Made by a program: the position numbers and the translations under genes. The notes under the pieces are model-generated. The model saw only the letters and a list, made by a program, of their open reading frames with translations, ran no database searches and was not told the origin of the DNA. Of a stretch of DNA of 64,000 nucleotides, positions 51,254 through 62,296 are shown one piece after another. Source of the DNA: Acidobacteriota bacterium (GTDB taxonomy: Bacteria; Acidobacteriota; Blastocatellia; Pyrinomonadales; Pyrinomonadaceae); assembly GCA_016703965.1 (NCBI GenBank), contig JADJBB010000025.1, positions 1,069,501-1,133,500 on the forward strand. The letters run 5' to 3'. Each line of letters begins with the position of its first letter. Position 1 is the first letter of the stretch.

Positions 51254-54200
51254 CTATTCCAGGCCGACCAGGTTCACGTCGCTGAGGTTTTCCGTGAGGT
51301 TGACCGTTCGCGTTGCGAATCTGTATCGTTTGCTGGTGACTGTCAGCAGGTAGTCGCGGCCTGTTTCGAGGCCTTCGAACTGGTAGGCTCCGAATGAGCT
51401 GGTTACCGTTGTTCGCCGGGTGCCTGCCGTGTCGATGATCGTGACCGTCGCGTTTCTCAGGCCCTGGCCTGCGGCGGTTGTTACTCTTCCCGAGATGGTC
51501 GCTCCGTCGAGCAGTGTTCCGCCCGTGAACGAGACCAGCCCGTCCGTCCAGTACAGCATCGGCAGCGGGTTGTTCTCAGAGTTTCTCACGTCCCTTTGAG
51601 TTGGGAAGTCGCCGAATCTGATCTGGGCACTCGTCGCCGGGCTTTGGAACGTCGGGAAGGTGATCTTCACGAGTTCTCTTGTTCCGGCCGGTAGTGCCGC
51701 CGTCGGAGTGATCGTGATGCCGACCTTGCCTTGCAGCGAGTTGTTGACGGCCAGTGTGCAGTTCACTGCTCCCGTGCCGCATGTCACCGTCGGGATGCCC
51801 AGTGCCGTTACCGGATATTCCACCGTAAAGGCGACCCTGGTCTCAACACCCGTCGTCGTCATCAGCACCGGAACAGTTACAGGCTGTCCCTGCGTTGCTA
51901 TCTGGCTCACCACCCTCGCCGTTCTCGGTATCGCGTTCGGGCCCGGTACATCGTAGGCGATGAAGTCCCCGCCCGTGATATTGCCGGCCACGTTGGTGTA
52001 CGTTCTGCTTGTCGCCTCAAACGCCTTGCCGAGGCCGCTTGGGGTGATGGTATAGCTGCCGCCGGTCTGCGTTACTCCGAATGAGTAGTTGCCGTTTGCG
52101 TCAGTTGTTGTCGTTGTGGCCTGCTGCGTTGCGGTGTTCAGCAGGGTCATTGTTACGCCCGCGAGGTTCGTGTTCGTGCCGAAGGCGATGAACTGCTTGA
52201 CGTTGCCCGTCAGGCCGATCACCACATTGTGCTGGACTGCCTGTGACGTGCTCGCTCCAAAGTTCGCATCGCCGGCGTAGGTCGCCGTGATGGTCTTCGG
52301 ACCGAGTGTCGAGGCCAGGCTGCATGTGCCGGCCGCGACCGCTGCCGTACAGGTGTTGCCCGTACCGTCGCTCACTGTCACATTACCCGTCGGTGTTCCC
52401 GCTCCCGGGGCGACCGGACTCGTTGTCCAGTTGACCGGGTAGTTCTGTCCGACCACCGTCGAGTTTCCGAGGGCCGAGGCGTTCGTGATCGTTGTCGTCG
52501 TTGCCGCCTGCGTCACCGTCAGGGTTCCGTTGACTGTCGCGAACGTGTAGTTCGGGGCCGTTAAGGTTCCCTGTGCCGCTGTGATCGGGTACGCTCCCGG
52601 ACCCGATGTGCTGGTTGCCGAGGTCGAGATGTTCGGTGTTCCCGTCACTCCGCTTGTACCAAGCGTCTCTCCATTCTGGAAGCCCGTGATCTGGAATGTC
52701 AGGGCCGGGTTAGCGGCTCCAAACACTCTCGTCTGGTCATTCGCCGTCACCGTCAGTTGGGATTGGGTGATCGTCAGTGTGCCGTTCGTGAATGTTGTGA
52801 AGGCGTAGTTCCCTGATTGAAGCGTGCCCAGGGCTGCCGTGATGGCATACGGGCTGCCCGCGACCGGGCTCGATGGCGTCGCCGTCGTTGACAGCAGCGG
52901 GCTTCCGGTCACATCGCTTGTTCCAAGGTTCTGACCGAGGACAAAGCCCGTGAAGGTTGCCGTCAGCGTGGGGTTCGCGGCTCCGTAGGCACGGCTCTTA
53001 TTATCCGCCGTTACCGTCAGGCCTTTCTTGTTGACTGTCACGTTGCCGCCGATGTAGTTGAAGCTGTAGTTGTTCGAAACAGCTCCCGTACACGTTGCCG
53101 GATACTGCGAGCCTGAGACCGGCGAGCCCTGGACATACGTCGTCGAGCACGTCGGCTGGGTCGTCAGGTTGGCCGTCGTTTCACCAAGCACGAAGCCCGT
53201 GATCGCTGCCGTGATCGCCGGTGCCGCATCGCCGTATGTGACCGCCGCCGATGAGGCCGCGACATTGAGCGGTGCCTTGCCGATCGTCTGGGTCGTCGAG
53301 CCGTTCGAACCGTTGAAGTTCGCGTTGCCCGAGTACACTGCCTGGATGACCTTGCCCACTCCCGCCGGCAGCTGGTTCGTCGTACAGACCGCCGAGCCCA
53401 GTGCCGTCACCGCTACATTCTGACAGCCCGCAATAGGATTGCCTCCGTCATTGAAGTTAACCGTCCCCTGCGGCGTTCCCGCTCCCGGGGCCACCGCCGT
53501 TATCGTCGCCGTCGCCGTCAATGTCGAACCATAATTCGGTGCATTGATCAAAGTCTGCACCGTCGTTGCCGTCTGCGCCGGGTCCACCTGATGAGGTGCC
53601 GTCGCTGCGGTGCTTCCGTTAAAGTTAGTATCGCCCGAATAGGTCGCCGTCAGAGTCTTCGGCCCGGCCGATGTGCTCGCGAGCTGGCAGCTTGTCGCCG
53701 GCAGGATCGCAACGCAGATGCTTGAGCCGTCACCTACTGTGACGTTACCGGTCGGCGTTCCGGCTCCAGGTGCCACCGGTGCGACCGCGATCGTCACTGT
53801 GTAGTTCTGGCCCACAACACTTGGATCCGGCGTGTCGGAGATGATCGTGGTGGTTGTGCCCGCTTTGTTGACTACAAGAGTGAATGACGAATCCGTCACC
53901 GCTCCGCAGTTGTCGGTCGAGCGGACCGTGATGATGTGATTTCCTACCGGCTGGGCGTTCGTGATCGAAACGACACCAGAACCATTGACCGTCGGAGCCG
54001 TACTCAGCGGCGGCATGACGCTCTGGATCGCAAACCCGGTGATCGATCCATTATCCGCCGCCGTTGCCGGGCTGACCGTTGTGGATTGGCCGAAGACGAC
54101 CGCTGGCGGCAGGTTGTATGTAACTGCAGGCGGCGTGTTCGATATGATCCCGACGGTAAACGGCGTACTCGTGGTCAGTCCGCCGCCATCCGTAACTTCC

Positions 54201-57200
54201 AGTGTGAAGGTCGCGGGTGTTGCGGTACAGTCGGCAACGATATTCGCCGTTATTGTGCCGTTCGTATTGACGATATTCGAGACCGTCACTCCATTCGACA
54301 TCGCACTTGCAGCCATATTGATCGTCACCGACAGACTGCCCGGTAGCGTCTCAACATCTCCAACTGTAGCTATCGTCGAATTCGACACCGCCGTTCCGCG
54401 CTGTCGCAAGAGCCCCACCACCGGCGTGATCGTCGGCGGCGTATTGTTGAGTTCGAACGCACCGATATCACTGCCGTCGCCGCCCGCCGCATTTGCGATC
54501 GGCCCAATGTCGAACGGCCGCACAAAGTTCGGCCCGCTGCCACGCTGGTCAAAGCCAGTAAGTGCAAAGTCCTTGCCCTTATCGATCGCCGGACTGATCG
54601 CTCCGCACGAAGCATCCGGAACTCCCGCGGAAGTACACAAAGCATGCGTCTGCGTCGGCCCGCCGTTGTTTGCAAGCGGTGCGAGTTGCGGATTGAGCGG
54701 CGATGCGATGGAGCCGACCTGGTCATTGTTGACGCCGTTGGTAAAGCCCGTCGCCGTTCCCACATTTCCGATCAGGTTGTAGCCCTGTGATGTAAACGCT
54801 CCGCCGACATCGGGGATCGTAGAGTTATTTCTATTGGCGGCAATGATGGAACCGCGGACCGTAACCGTGCCGGTCGCCCGATAAATGCCTCCGCCGCTCG
54901 CTGCACCGGCTGCATCATTGTCCGTGATGGTCGAACCGGTTATAGTCACCACGCTGTTATTATCCGATCTTATTCCGCCACCGTTGTTGTTGCCGTTTGG
55001 TACCTGGTTGCCGGAGATCGTCGAATTAATAACAGTTAATGCGGGGCCAAAATTACCGATACCGCCTCCGCCTCCGGAGGCATAGGTGCCCGTATTATTT
55101 GAGATCAGGCTCTCGATAACAGTTAGGTCGCCATTGTTTCGAATACCCCCGCCTCTTACGGCTGTGTTTCCAACTACACGACTCTGAGCCAGGGTAAGGC
55201 TGCCAAGATTGTAAACGCCGCCGCCGAGATCCGTTGGATTTCCGCCGGTTATTGTCAAGCCGCTAATAGTCGCCGTAACGCCGCTGTTTACCTGGAACAC
55301 ACGGCTGTCCGCATTCGGTGCCGCCGTGTTTTGAACGGTCAGCAAATTCGCTCCCGGCCCCTGAATTATCAAGTTCTTGTCGATCACGATCTGTCCAGAA
55401 GTGAGCGAGATAGCCGTCACTGCCGGTGCAAACGTGACCGTACTGCCCGGACATGCGTTGAGGACTGAATCACGCAGGCTGCCCGCTCCGCTGTCGGCAT
55501 TCGTAGTGACCACGGTCGGGTTCGTACATAGCGTCGTGAAAGTGAGCGCGAAGTTCGGCCCGGCGGTACCGTTGCCATCGCCGTCAAGCTGGTTTCCGGC
55601 AAGGTCGGTAACGTTGGCAGAAACACCTGTGACCGTACAAACCAATCCGGCTGGCAACACGTTGGTCGGATCAACGACGATCGACGTGACTCCGTTCTGC
55701 GGCAGCGTCGGTGCAAATGTTTGAACACCGCCGCATGTGAGCGTAATGCCGCCCGCTCCAATATTTACCTTTTCATTGAAATTGATGGTTATGTTCGAGT
55801 TGGTCGGAACGCCGGTTGCCGCCGCGGTCGGTACCGTGCTGGTCACTTTTGGTGCCGCAGTGTCAACACCGATGATGACGTCATTGCTGCCGGTACCGCC
55901 GACATACGTGATAAATGAGCTTACGCCGCCAAGCGTCAAACTGGAACCTTCGGGTTTACCTGCAAATGTTCCCGTCGTTCCAGTACCGGTCGTGTTCTCG
56001 ATCATGGTAAACGAATTGCCGTTGACCGGAACAAAACCGCCGATAGCCGTTGCCGTGAGCGTTGCTGCCGCATCGATCGTAACCGCTCCCGCAGCCTGCA
56101 TTTTCTCAAAGACAGCCAGCGATGTAACCTCGGAATCGAACCCGCCGGTCGATGTGAACGCAACGCCTTTTTGAGCGCTGAGCGTCTTATAGTTCAAGGG
56201 GCTGATGATGCCGGTTACGGCAATCGCGCCGCTGTTAGCGTCGCCGATCGTAACAGTACCGGCCGTTATGCGGTCGAGTTCCGCGTCTGAAAGCTGAAGG
56301 GTAGTTGGAACGGTATCGTTCGCTCCGAGATCGATAGGCGTATTGTTCGTTCGCTGCCGCAAGTTAACCGAATTGGCTCCGGCGCTCATCGTTACACCCG
56401 GAACGACGGTGTCGATCTCGATCGTATTGGAAGTCACCGTGATCGAACCGTTGCCAGTAGTTTCGACTTTCGCACCGATACCGCCCACTGTCGATAGGCT
56501 AAAGGCTCGGTGCGGCGACGTGACCGGATTCTTAGCATTGATCCCGATGTTGCCGTTGACCGATGTGATCGAAGCCCCCTGTTGAATTCTAAGTCCCCAG
56601 TCAGAAATCGGATCGGTGCCCGAATCGCCGGTGACCGTAACGCTTGCGGCACCGACGCCAGCGATAGATCCTGAGGTCGACATCAGGACGCCGATACCGG
56701 CTTCACCAAACCCGGTGCCATTTGCCGTGATATTACCACCTCCTGAGGTGATCGAACCGCCTCCCACGAATAACCCGATCGAGAATGCCGGACCGGCGTT
56801 TCCTGTTACAGATACGGTGCCGTTTCCGCCGGCCGTTATCTGGGTGCCGGTGGCCAGCACCACTCCATCATTATTGGACACTGTGCTCGTTCCGCCTGTT
56901 CCTGTAACCGCGACATTTCCACCGCTCGACGTTATGGTGCTGTTCGCCGCATTAAGGCGAACACCGTAGTTGAACCCGCCCGTATCACTGTTACCGCCAG
57001 TACCCGTAACAGTGACGGTGCCGCTGCTTCCCGCACTTATCGTTCCGCCGTTGTTTACGTAAACGCCCCGATTAGAGCTGCTTGCACCGCTTCCTCCACC
57101 GCCCGTTCCTGTTACCGTGACATTGCTTCCCGCGGATGTGATGATCGTTCCCGCACCGATAACTTGTAGTCCGTGGTTAACGTTACCCGTCGCTGTGCCG

Positions 57201-60200
57201 CCGGTACCGGTCACCGTGGTTGTTCCAGTGGTTCCGCCGCTGATGACACTTCCCTGCTCCATTGTTATGCCGACCTCATCGGCGGAAGCATTACCGCCGC
57301 GTCCGGCGACCGTCACAATGCCGGTTCCGGTCGCCTGAATACGGCCGTTGATCATGTAGACGCCATAAAAATGGCCAGACGACGGCGAAGTTTGCTGATT
57401 AGCCATCACGCTCAGATTTCCGTGTTGCGTAACGACACTCGAGCCGTTCTGGAAAACAATATCGCGGCTGGCTGCAAGCGACGCCGTGCCCGAGCCGGTA
57501 AGAATTAGATTTGCTCCTGCGCCGAAGACTATTCTGTCGGAACCCGGCGATGTGAGCGCTGGCAGGAGATCGTTCTGAAGATCTACATCCAAGCTATTGC
57601 CCGACGCAAAATTAATGTCGGCGTTGAGGTTGACCGTATCGTTTCCAGTACCGCCGTTGATGGCCAGCCCGGCGGTAAATCCGCCGCCGCTCGTGCCGAA
57701 ACCATTTACATTGATAGTATCGTCACCCGTATCACCGCCGTTGATCTGGAGCGAACTGGTCGGGTTAACGAACGAGACCGATTCGCCGCCGACGTTGGAA
57801 TCGACCAGTGTCTGCGCGGGCGTTCCCGCGTCCTGCGAAACCGTGATCGTTTCCGTTGTCGTACTGTAATTCAAAATGACATTCGCCGCCGTGATGGTCG
57901 AACTCACCGGCTCAAGGCCCGTATAGTTGATCGTTCCAGAGCGCTCACCGGCGAGGACGACGTTGCCGTCGTGTTCGTTGGTGAAGTTAAACGTCTGCGT
58001 TGTCGTCGAACCGCCAATAATATTCAGTTTGTCGCCCGGTGAACCGGATTGCCCGCCACCGTTGAAGAACACGCCTCCGAGGGGAATAAAGCTACAGCCC
58101 GTAAGATCGAGCGTCAACGTATCGTTCCCGCCATTCGTATTGATGGTGATGCTGCCGGTGATCGCACTCAAAAGTATACTCTGACTTAGGCCGTTGGCCG
58201 GGTCGCTGAAAACCACCGTATCGGGCGCCGTCGTACATGAGATCACGATGTTGTCGGTCGAAGTGCCGCCGAGGGTGTCGGTTATGGTAACGTTTCCACC
58301 CGAGATCACAACTTCCGTCTGAGGTATCACGATGGTCGGGTCGGAGGCGGAGTCATCCGAGATGTCCATCTCGCCGCCGCCTGAAACGGTTGCGGTGTTC
58401 GTTAATGATAGGGGCGAATTCAATCCGACCGAGACCGTCAAGGTGATCGGTGGGAATGTTCCTCCCGCAGGGATCGCATCCGTGCTGGTACATGTAACCG
58501 TCGGAGCCGCTACGTTGCAGTTCCAGCCTGTACCTGTCGCCCCTGTCGGGGTCAGTCCAGCGGGAAGCGTGTCGGTCATCGTCGTCGTACCACTCGTCGT
58601 AGCCGGGCCATCATTAATTGCGGTCACCGTGTAGGTGTGCGTTGCGCCCTGTCCAAAGTCACCCGTATGTGTCTTACTGACACGAAGATCAGACGGTTTG
58701 CACTTGCCCCCAGCATCCGCGTTGAAGATCGACTGGATCTCAGGCTGGGTCAATGCACGGTCAAATATTTCAACCTCATCGATCTGGCCCGTAAAGAAAC
58801 GCGTCTGTCCGGACTGTTCGCGTCCGATCGCTATCGGCGAATCCTTGCCGATGATGCCCTGTGGAGCATTGGTCGTGGTTCCAACCGAAACACCGTTCAC
58901 GTAGATCGTAAAGACACCCGTTGTATGGCTATAGGTCATCGCAACGTGTGACCAGGTATTTAGCGGGACGGTTCCGCCAGTCAGGATCGGCTCGGCACCG
59001 CTGGCAAGGTGAACGCCACTGAAGACTTGTAACGTTCCGCCATTATTCTGGAGCCACAATGCGAACGAATCGGTATTATTTCCTACCCCGAAATTCTGTA
59101 CCCATTTGGTCGCAACGCCCATCAACTGTCCAGCCCCAGGCAATGCTGTCGGCCTAACCCAGGCGTCCACTGTCACGCTGTTTGTGAGTTTGAGCGGCGT
59201 CGGGCTTCCGACTGTCACCGAGTTCGTGCCGTTGAAGTTGAAGGACTGGCCGACCTTGCCCGCCGCATACGTAACGCCACCCGTCAGAGTGCCGTCATTG
59301 CCACCCGCGATATCGCGAGGTGTGTTGTCACCCGAATACCACGCCAACATATTCGCCGGTGGAGCGACGCAGGTCGACAGAGTGGCCGTTGCTGTATTGC
59401 CGGTGCCGCCGTTCGTCGAACTGACCTGTACCGAATTGAGGCCGCCCGTCGCGGCGGTAACATCAACTGAGATCGTACATGGCGTACCGACCGCGACCGT
59501 GGCGCTTGCTAGCGATACAGTATTCGAACCGTTGGTCGCACCTGTTACACTGCCGCCGCCGCAATTGTTAACGCTAAGCGCCGGAGTCGCCGCAACGAGC
59601 ATGCCGGCCGGGAAATTATCCGTGAATGAAACCCCCGTCAGCGGAACCGTGTTAGCCGCCGGATTAGTGATAGTAAATGTAAGCGTCGAATTCCCGCCCG
59701 GCGATATGAACGTCGGCGTGAAAGCTTTCGCGATGACCGGCGGTGCAACCACGGTTAGCGTCGCTGTATTGCTGACGTTTCCAGCAACGGGCGTTTCAGC
59801 GGTTGCAACGCCCGATGTAGTATTTGTCCGATTTCCACCTGTCGAACTTGTAATATCGAAGATAACGGTGCAGCCCGCCGGCGGTATCGTAATTCCGCCA
59901 AAACTTAGCGATGTTGCCCCGGCCAAAATACTCGATGGCGTCGTACCCACACAAGTGCCCGTAACCGGACCGCCTGCAGCGCTCATGCCGACCAAATTGT
60001 CACTAAATGATGCTCCTGTCAGGTTTGTAGCATTTGGATTGGATAGCGTTAGGGTAACTGTCGTATTTCCACCCGCAGGAATTGAGGAAGTACCAAAAGC
60101 TTTCGCGATCGTCGGAGGCCCAAGGATCGTCCACACTGCGTTTACGGGTGAACCGGTGTTTCCTGCAATATCGACCGACCTGACCTTAAAGTCATGATTT

Positions 60201-62296
60201 CCGACACTCAAATTTATATAGTCTGCTGGGCTCGAGCACGGTGCAAAGGACGCATTATCCAAACTGCACTCAAGACCAGACACGCCGCTGAGGGTATCGG
60301 AACCGCTAAATGTAAACGAAGCACTACGATTAGCTGTGAAAGCCGGTGGAGCCGATATTATGGAGGCTGTAGGAAGCGTCTTGTCGAGTTTTACCGTGGC
60401 GCTTGCCTGAATAGCGCTATTCGCCGCCGCGTCAGTACATGTTCCGCCGTTTGACACCGAAGTGCCTGCGAAAGGCGTGTTCGCTGTCACCGAAGCGTTA
60501 GTCAAGGTGTTGGTCAACACTCCTGATTGGACGGCACCGACATCTGCACATGAAAAATCGACCGTAACGTCAGAATTGTTCCAACCTGCGGCATTTGGCA
60601 GAGGCGAGATCGCAGGCGTGATGACCGGAGCTGTTTTGTCGATCTTCACGAGGACAGAGCCTTGCGCGGCCGAATTACCGGCATTATCAACGCATGATCC
60701 GCTACTTAACACATTGGAACCCGCCGTTTCGGCCGTGCTTGATACGGGAGTCACTATCGAGTTCGTTGCCAAGCCAGAGGACGGAGCAGCATCGGAACAA
60801 GAAAACCCAACGGTCACGTCAGTGGAATTCCAACCTTGCGCGGTTGGGGGTGGACTTACACTCCCCGCTATCGCAGGGGCAACACTATCGACCTTGACCG
60901 TCAAACTGGTGGGGCCGCCCACATTGTTGGCGAGGTCTGTTGCCGTACAGCTAAGAGTATTCGTGCCCTCAACATTGATATTGGCAGTGGTCGCCCCGGC
61001 GGATACATTAAGCAGCGGACTTCCGTTCAAAGTACACGTGATGTTCTTGACCAATCCTCCAGCCGGTAGATCGGTAGTGTTAACTCCTATGGGCGCTGGT
61101 TTTGTTTTGAACCATCCATTCGTACCGTCCGGCGTAGCGTTAAAGTAAATCGTGGGTGGCGTAGAGTCAACTATACATCTCACCGGCCAGCTCATGTTCG
61201 GCTGAGTAGGACTGTTCGTAGTCACGGTTAGAGCTGCCGTGTAGACTCCTTCCGTAGCCGGCCCAGTGCATGCAACATAAAGGAAAGTAGTTGCTCCAAA
61301 TCCAATTATCTTTGGAAAGCTGTAGGGCTGTACCAATTGCGGCGGTGAAGTAGGGGTCTGAAGAAGCCTGAACGGAGCGGTATCTACACCCGTGAAGTTC
61401 GCCCCAGTAATGATTAGCGAAGCAGTTCCGACGCTCTGGATAGTGATCGTATCGGCGTTCGATTGGCCGGGAGCTACAATGATATCGCCAACTGGATTGG
61501 GCGGGACCGGATTCGCTTGAGCCAGGGCTGAACACGTAGGATCATCTTCGATTCTTAGCGAGAGATTAGCGACAGTATCGTTTGTCCATGGGCCACCATC
61601 TTTGCTGAATTTGTTCGTATCGACCGGAGATCCCGGCTGTTTCAGCCATACGGCCCACTGATTCGAACTCATGACTGCCCAATACTTCGTACCTGCCGTC
61701 AGGACGGGATTACCTTGTACGGCGGAACACCCAGGGCTCGCTCCGGTTGAGACTGGAGACGAGAAACTCGTCGATCCGAGCGTGATGCCGTTTGGCTGGC
61801 CATTGTTGTCGCCTTGAAACTGAATAGTTGCATCGCCAGCACCAAGACATGCGTTTCCGTTACTGACGCACTGAGTCCAAACACTGACGATCCTCGCTGT
61901 TCCGCTCGCGGTGGGTACAAAAGGCATCGCCGCACGAAACATGCCATTGAACGCGGGATTGACACCCCCAGTGACCGGACCAACGTTTGGAACGAAAGAG
62001 TTGCTCGGTATATCGCCTGGAAGAATATTATTAAATAGCGTTGTCGCAACAAACGGTTGGGTAGGAGCGAAGTCGCTGTATGGCCCGCCAAGCGATGCTT
62101 CATTAAGAACAGTAGGATTTTTCTCAGCCGAGTCCGAACCTGCTTTGGTCAAAGGATCAGTCTGGGCAGATCGAAAGATCGTGTCCTTTAAGCTAGCTAA
62201 AACTGCATTGCCCTTCCACGCGAGAGAACCAACGGCTAGAAAGAGAAGGGCAATAGGCACAAATAACCTTACTCGAACTGACTTTGAAGAGAACAT
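51254..62296 (-). CDS. Giant secreted mosaic protein of Ig-like, LamG, beta-helix and MBG domains
   Basis: An uninterrupted 3,680-residue frame. An N-terminal signal segment (about residues 10-30) precedes a propeptide-like region and an ASPM-SPD2-Hydin-like domain (about 240-375). Then Ig-like cadherin-type modules with DNAGNSA and DLANNVGG motifs (375-720), DUF11-like modules (720-975), a LamG/concanavalin-like jelly-roll (975-1,200, GQSFNFNGTNSVTVG), another DUF11 module, filamentous-haemagglutinin-like repeats (about 1,340-1,950), a Big_5 module, a pectate-lyase-like beta-helix (2,250-2,620, DSGAGSLRDSVLNACPGSTV), Ig-like Big_3_5 and three MBG modules (2,800-3,370), a cohesin-like region, and a carboxypeptidase-regulatory-like domain at the end. 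No LPXTG, PEP-CTERM or Por-type tail is seen, so the secretion route is unknown. Probably surface adhesin or extracellular matrix protein. Confidence 0.88.
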   Translation of the reverse strand: MFSSKSVRVRLFVPIALLFLAVGSLAWKGNAVLASLKDTIFRSAQTDPLTKAGSDSAEKNPTVLNEASLGGPYSDFAPTQPFVATTLFNNILPGDIPSNSFVPNVGPVTGGVNPAFNGMFRAAMPFVPTASGTARIVSVWTQCVSNGNACLGAGDATIQFQGDNNGQPNGITLGSTSFSSPVSTGASPGCSAVQGNPVLTAGTKYWAVMSSNQWAVWLKQPGSPVDTNKFSKDGGPWTNDTVANLSLRIEDDPTCSALAQANPVPPNPVGDIIVAPGQSNADTITIQSVGTASLIITGANFTGVDTAPFRLLQTPTSPPQLVQPYSFPKIIGFGATTFLYVACTGPATEGVYTAALTVTTNSPTQPNMSWPVRCIVDSTPPTIYFNATPDGTNGWFKTKPAPIGVNTTDLPAGGLVKNITCTLNGSPLLNVSAGATTANINVEGTNTLSCTATDLANNVGGPTSLTVKVDSVAPAIAGSVSPPPTAQGWNSTDVTVGFSCSDAAPSSGLATNSIVTPVSSTAETAGSNVLSSGSCVDNAGNSAAQGSVLVKIDKTAPVITPAISPLPNAAGWNNSDVTVDFSCADVGAVQSGVLTNTLTNASVTANTPFAGTSVSNGGTCTDAAANSAIQASATVKLDKTLPTASIISAPPAFTANRSASFTFSGSDTLSGVSGLECSLDNASFAPCSSPADYINLSVGNHDFKVRSVDIAGNTGSPVNAVWTILGPPTIAKAFGTSSIPAGGNTTVTLTLSNPNATNLTGASFSDNLVGMSAAGGPVTGTCVGTTPSSILAGATSLSFGGITIPPAGCTVIFDITSSTGGNRTNTTSGVATAETPVAGNVSNTATLTVVAPPVIAKAFTPTFISPGGNSTLTFTITNPAANTVPLTGVSFTDNFPAGMLVAATPALSVNNCGGGSVTGATNGSNTVSLASATVAVGTPCTISVDVTAATGGLNSVQVSSTNGGTGNTATATLSTCVAPPANMLAWYSGDNTPRDIAGGNDGTLTGGVTYAAGKVGQSFNFNGTNSVTVGSPTPLKLTNSVTVDAWVRPTALPGAGQLMGVATKWVQNFGVGNNTDSFALWLQNNGGTLQVFSGVHLASGAEPILTGGTVPLNTWSHVAMTYSHTTGVFTIYVNGVSVGTTTNAPQGIIGKDSPIAIGREQSGQTRFFTGQIDEVEIFDRALTQPEIQSIFNADAGGKCKPSDLRVSKTHTGDFGQGATHTYTVTAINDGPATTSGTTTMTDTLPAGLTPTGATGTGWNCNVAAPTVTCTSTDAIPAGGTFPPITLTVSVGLNSPLSLTNTATVSGGGEMDISDDSASDPTIVIPQTEVVISGGNVTITDTLGGTSTDNIVISCTTAPDTVVFSDPANGLSQSILLSAITGSITINTNGGNDTLTLDLTGCSFIPLGGVFFNGGGQSGSPGDKLNIIGGSTTTQTFNFTNEHDGNVVLAGERSGTINYTGLEPVSSTITAANVILNYSTTTETITVSQDAGTPAQTLVDSNVGGESVSFVNPTSSLQINGGDTGDDTINVNGFGTSGGGFTAGLAINGGTGNDTVNLNADINFASGNSLDVDLQNDLLPALTSPGSDRIVFGAGANLILTGSGTASLAASRDIVFQNGSSVVTQHGNLSVMANQQTSPSSGHFYGVYMINGRIQATGTGIVTVAGRGGNASADEVGITMEQGSVISGGTTGTTTVTGTGGTATGNVNHGLQVIGAGTIITSAGSNVTVTGTGGGGSGASSSNRGVYVNNGGTISAGSSGTVTVTGTGGNSDTGGFNYGVRLNAANSTITSSGGNVAVTGTGGTSTVSNNDGVVLATGTQITAGGNGTVSVTGNAGPAFSIGLFVGGGSITSGGGNITANGTGFGEAGIGVLMSTSGSIAGVGAASVTVTGDSGTDPISDWGLRIQQGASITSVNGNIGINAKNPVTSPHRAFSLSTVGGIGAKVETTGNGSITVTSNTIEIDTVVPGVTMSAGANSVNLRQRTNNTPIDLGANDTVPTTLQLSDAELDRITAGTVTIGDANSGAIAVTGIISPLNYKTLSAQKGVAFTSTGGFDSEVTSLAVFEKMQAAGAVTIDAAATLTATAIGGFVPVNGNSFTMIENTTGTGTTGTFAGKPEGSSLTLGGVSSFITYVGGTGSNDVIIGVDTAAPKVTSTVPTAAATGVPTNSNITINFNEKVNIGAGGITLTCGGVQTFAPTLPQNGVTSIVVDPTNVLPAGLVCTVTGVSANVTDLAGNQLDGDGNGTAGPNFALTFTTLCTNPTVVTTNADSGAGSLRDSVLNACPGSTVTFAPAVTAISLTSGQIVIDKNLIIQGPGANLLTVQNTAAPNADSRVFQVNSGVTATISGLTITGGNPTDLGGGVYNLGSLTLAQSRVVGNTAVRGGGIRNNGDLTVIESLISNNTGTYASGGGGGIGNFGPALTVINSTISGNQVPNGNNNGGGIRSDNNSVVTITGSTITDNDAAGAASGGGIYRATGTVTVRGSIIAANRNNSTIPDVGGAFTSQGYNLIGNVGTATGFTNGVNNDQVGSIASPLNPQLAPLANNGGPTQTHALCTSAGVPDASCGAISPAIDKGKDFALTGFDQRGSGPNFVRPFDIGPIANAAGGDGSDIGAFELNNTPPTITPVVGLLRQRGTAVSNSTIATVGDVETLPGSLSVTINMAASAMSNGVTVSNIVNTNGTITANIVADCTATPATFTLEVTDGGGLTTSTPFTVGIISNTPPAVTYNLPPAVVFGQSTTVSPATAADNGSITGFAIQSVMPPLSTAPTVNGSGVVSITNAQPVGNHIITVRSTDNCGAVTDSSFTLVVNKAGTTTTIISDTPDPSVVGQNYTVTIAVAPVAPGAGTPTGNVTVGDGSSICVAILPATSCQLASTSAGPKTLTATYSGDTNFNGSTAATAPHQVDPAQTATTVQTLINAPNYGSTLTATATITAVAPGAGTPQGTVNFNDGGNPIAGCQNVAVTALGSAVCTTNQLPAGVGKVIQAVYSGNANFNGSNGSTTQTIGKAPLNVAASSAAVTYGDAAPAITAAITGFVLGETTANLTTQPTCSTTYVQGSPVSGSQYPATCTGAVSNNYSFNYIGGNVTVNKKGLTVTADNKSRAYGAANPTLTATFTGFVLGQNLGTSDVTGSPLLSTTATPSSPVAGSPYAITAALGTLQSGNYAFTTFTNGTLTITQSQLTVTANDQTRVFGAANPALTFQITGFQNGETLGTSGVTGTPNISTSATSTSGPGAYPITAAQGTLTAPNYTFATVNGTLTVTQAATTTTITNASALGNSTVVGQNYPVNWTTSPVAPGAGTPTGNVTVSDGTGNTCTAAVAAGTCSLASTLGPKTITATYAGDANFGASTSQAVQHNVVIGLTGNVKQFIAFGTNTNLAGVTMTLLNTATQQATTTTTDANGNYSFGVTQTGGSYTITPSGLGKAFEATSRTYTNVAGNITGGDFIAYDVPGPNAIPRTARVVSQIATQGQPVTVPVLMTTTGVETRVAFTVEYPVTALGIPTVTCGTGAVNCTLAVNNSLQGKVGITITPTAALPAGTRELVKITFPTFQSPATSAQIRFGDFPTQRDVRNSENNPLPMLYWTDGLVSFTGGTLLDGATISGRVTTAAGQGLRNATVTIIDTAGTRRTTVTSSFGAYQFEGLETGRDYLLTVTSKRYRFATRTVNLTENLSDVNLVGLE
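56570..57340 (-). repeat. Coding tandem repeats (about 40 residues) in the giant protein
   Basis: About six degenerate units of the form VTVTGTGG, a spacer, GVxV/GLxV, then a short Thr/Ile/Ser strand and a Gly pair. Examples are SNVTVTGTGGGGSGASSSN, GTVTVTGTGGNSDTGGFN and NVAVTGTGGTSTVSNN. The DNA is diverged, so these are old repeats that together should form a right-handed beta-helix. Confidence 0.7.

Noticed and set aside
56570..57340. Regular repeat pattern that might suggest a CRISPR-like array
   Set aside because: The units are in frame, diverged in DNA, and code beta-helix repeats; there are no identical repeats with unique spacers.
59106..60197. 363-residue plus-strand ORF
   Set aside because: It lies antisense within the giant gene; the Pro/Val/Thr-rich translation is the mirror of biased Gly/Thr/Val/Asn codons. 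The same holds for 53961-54782 and 60462-61148.
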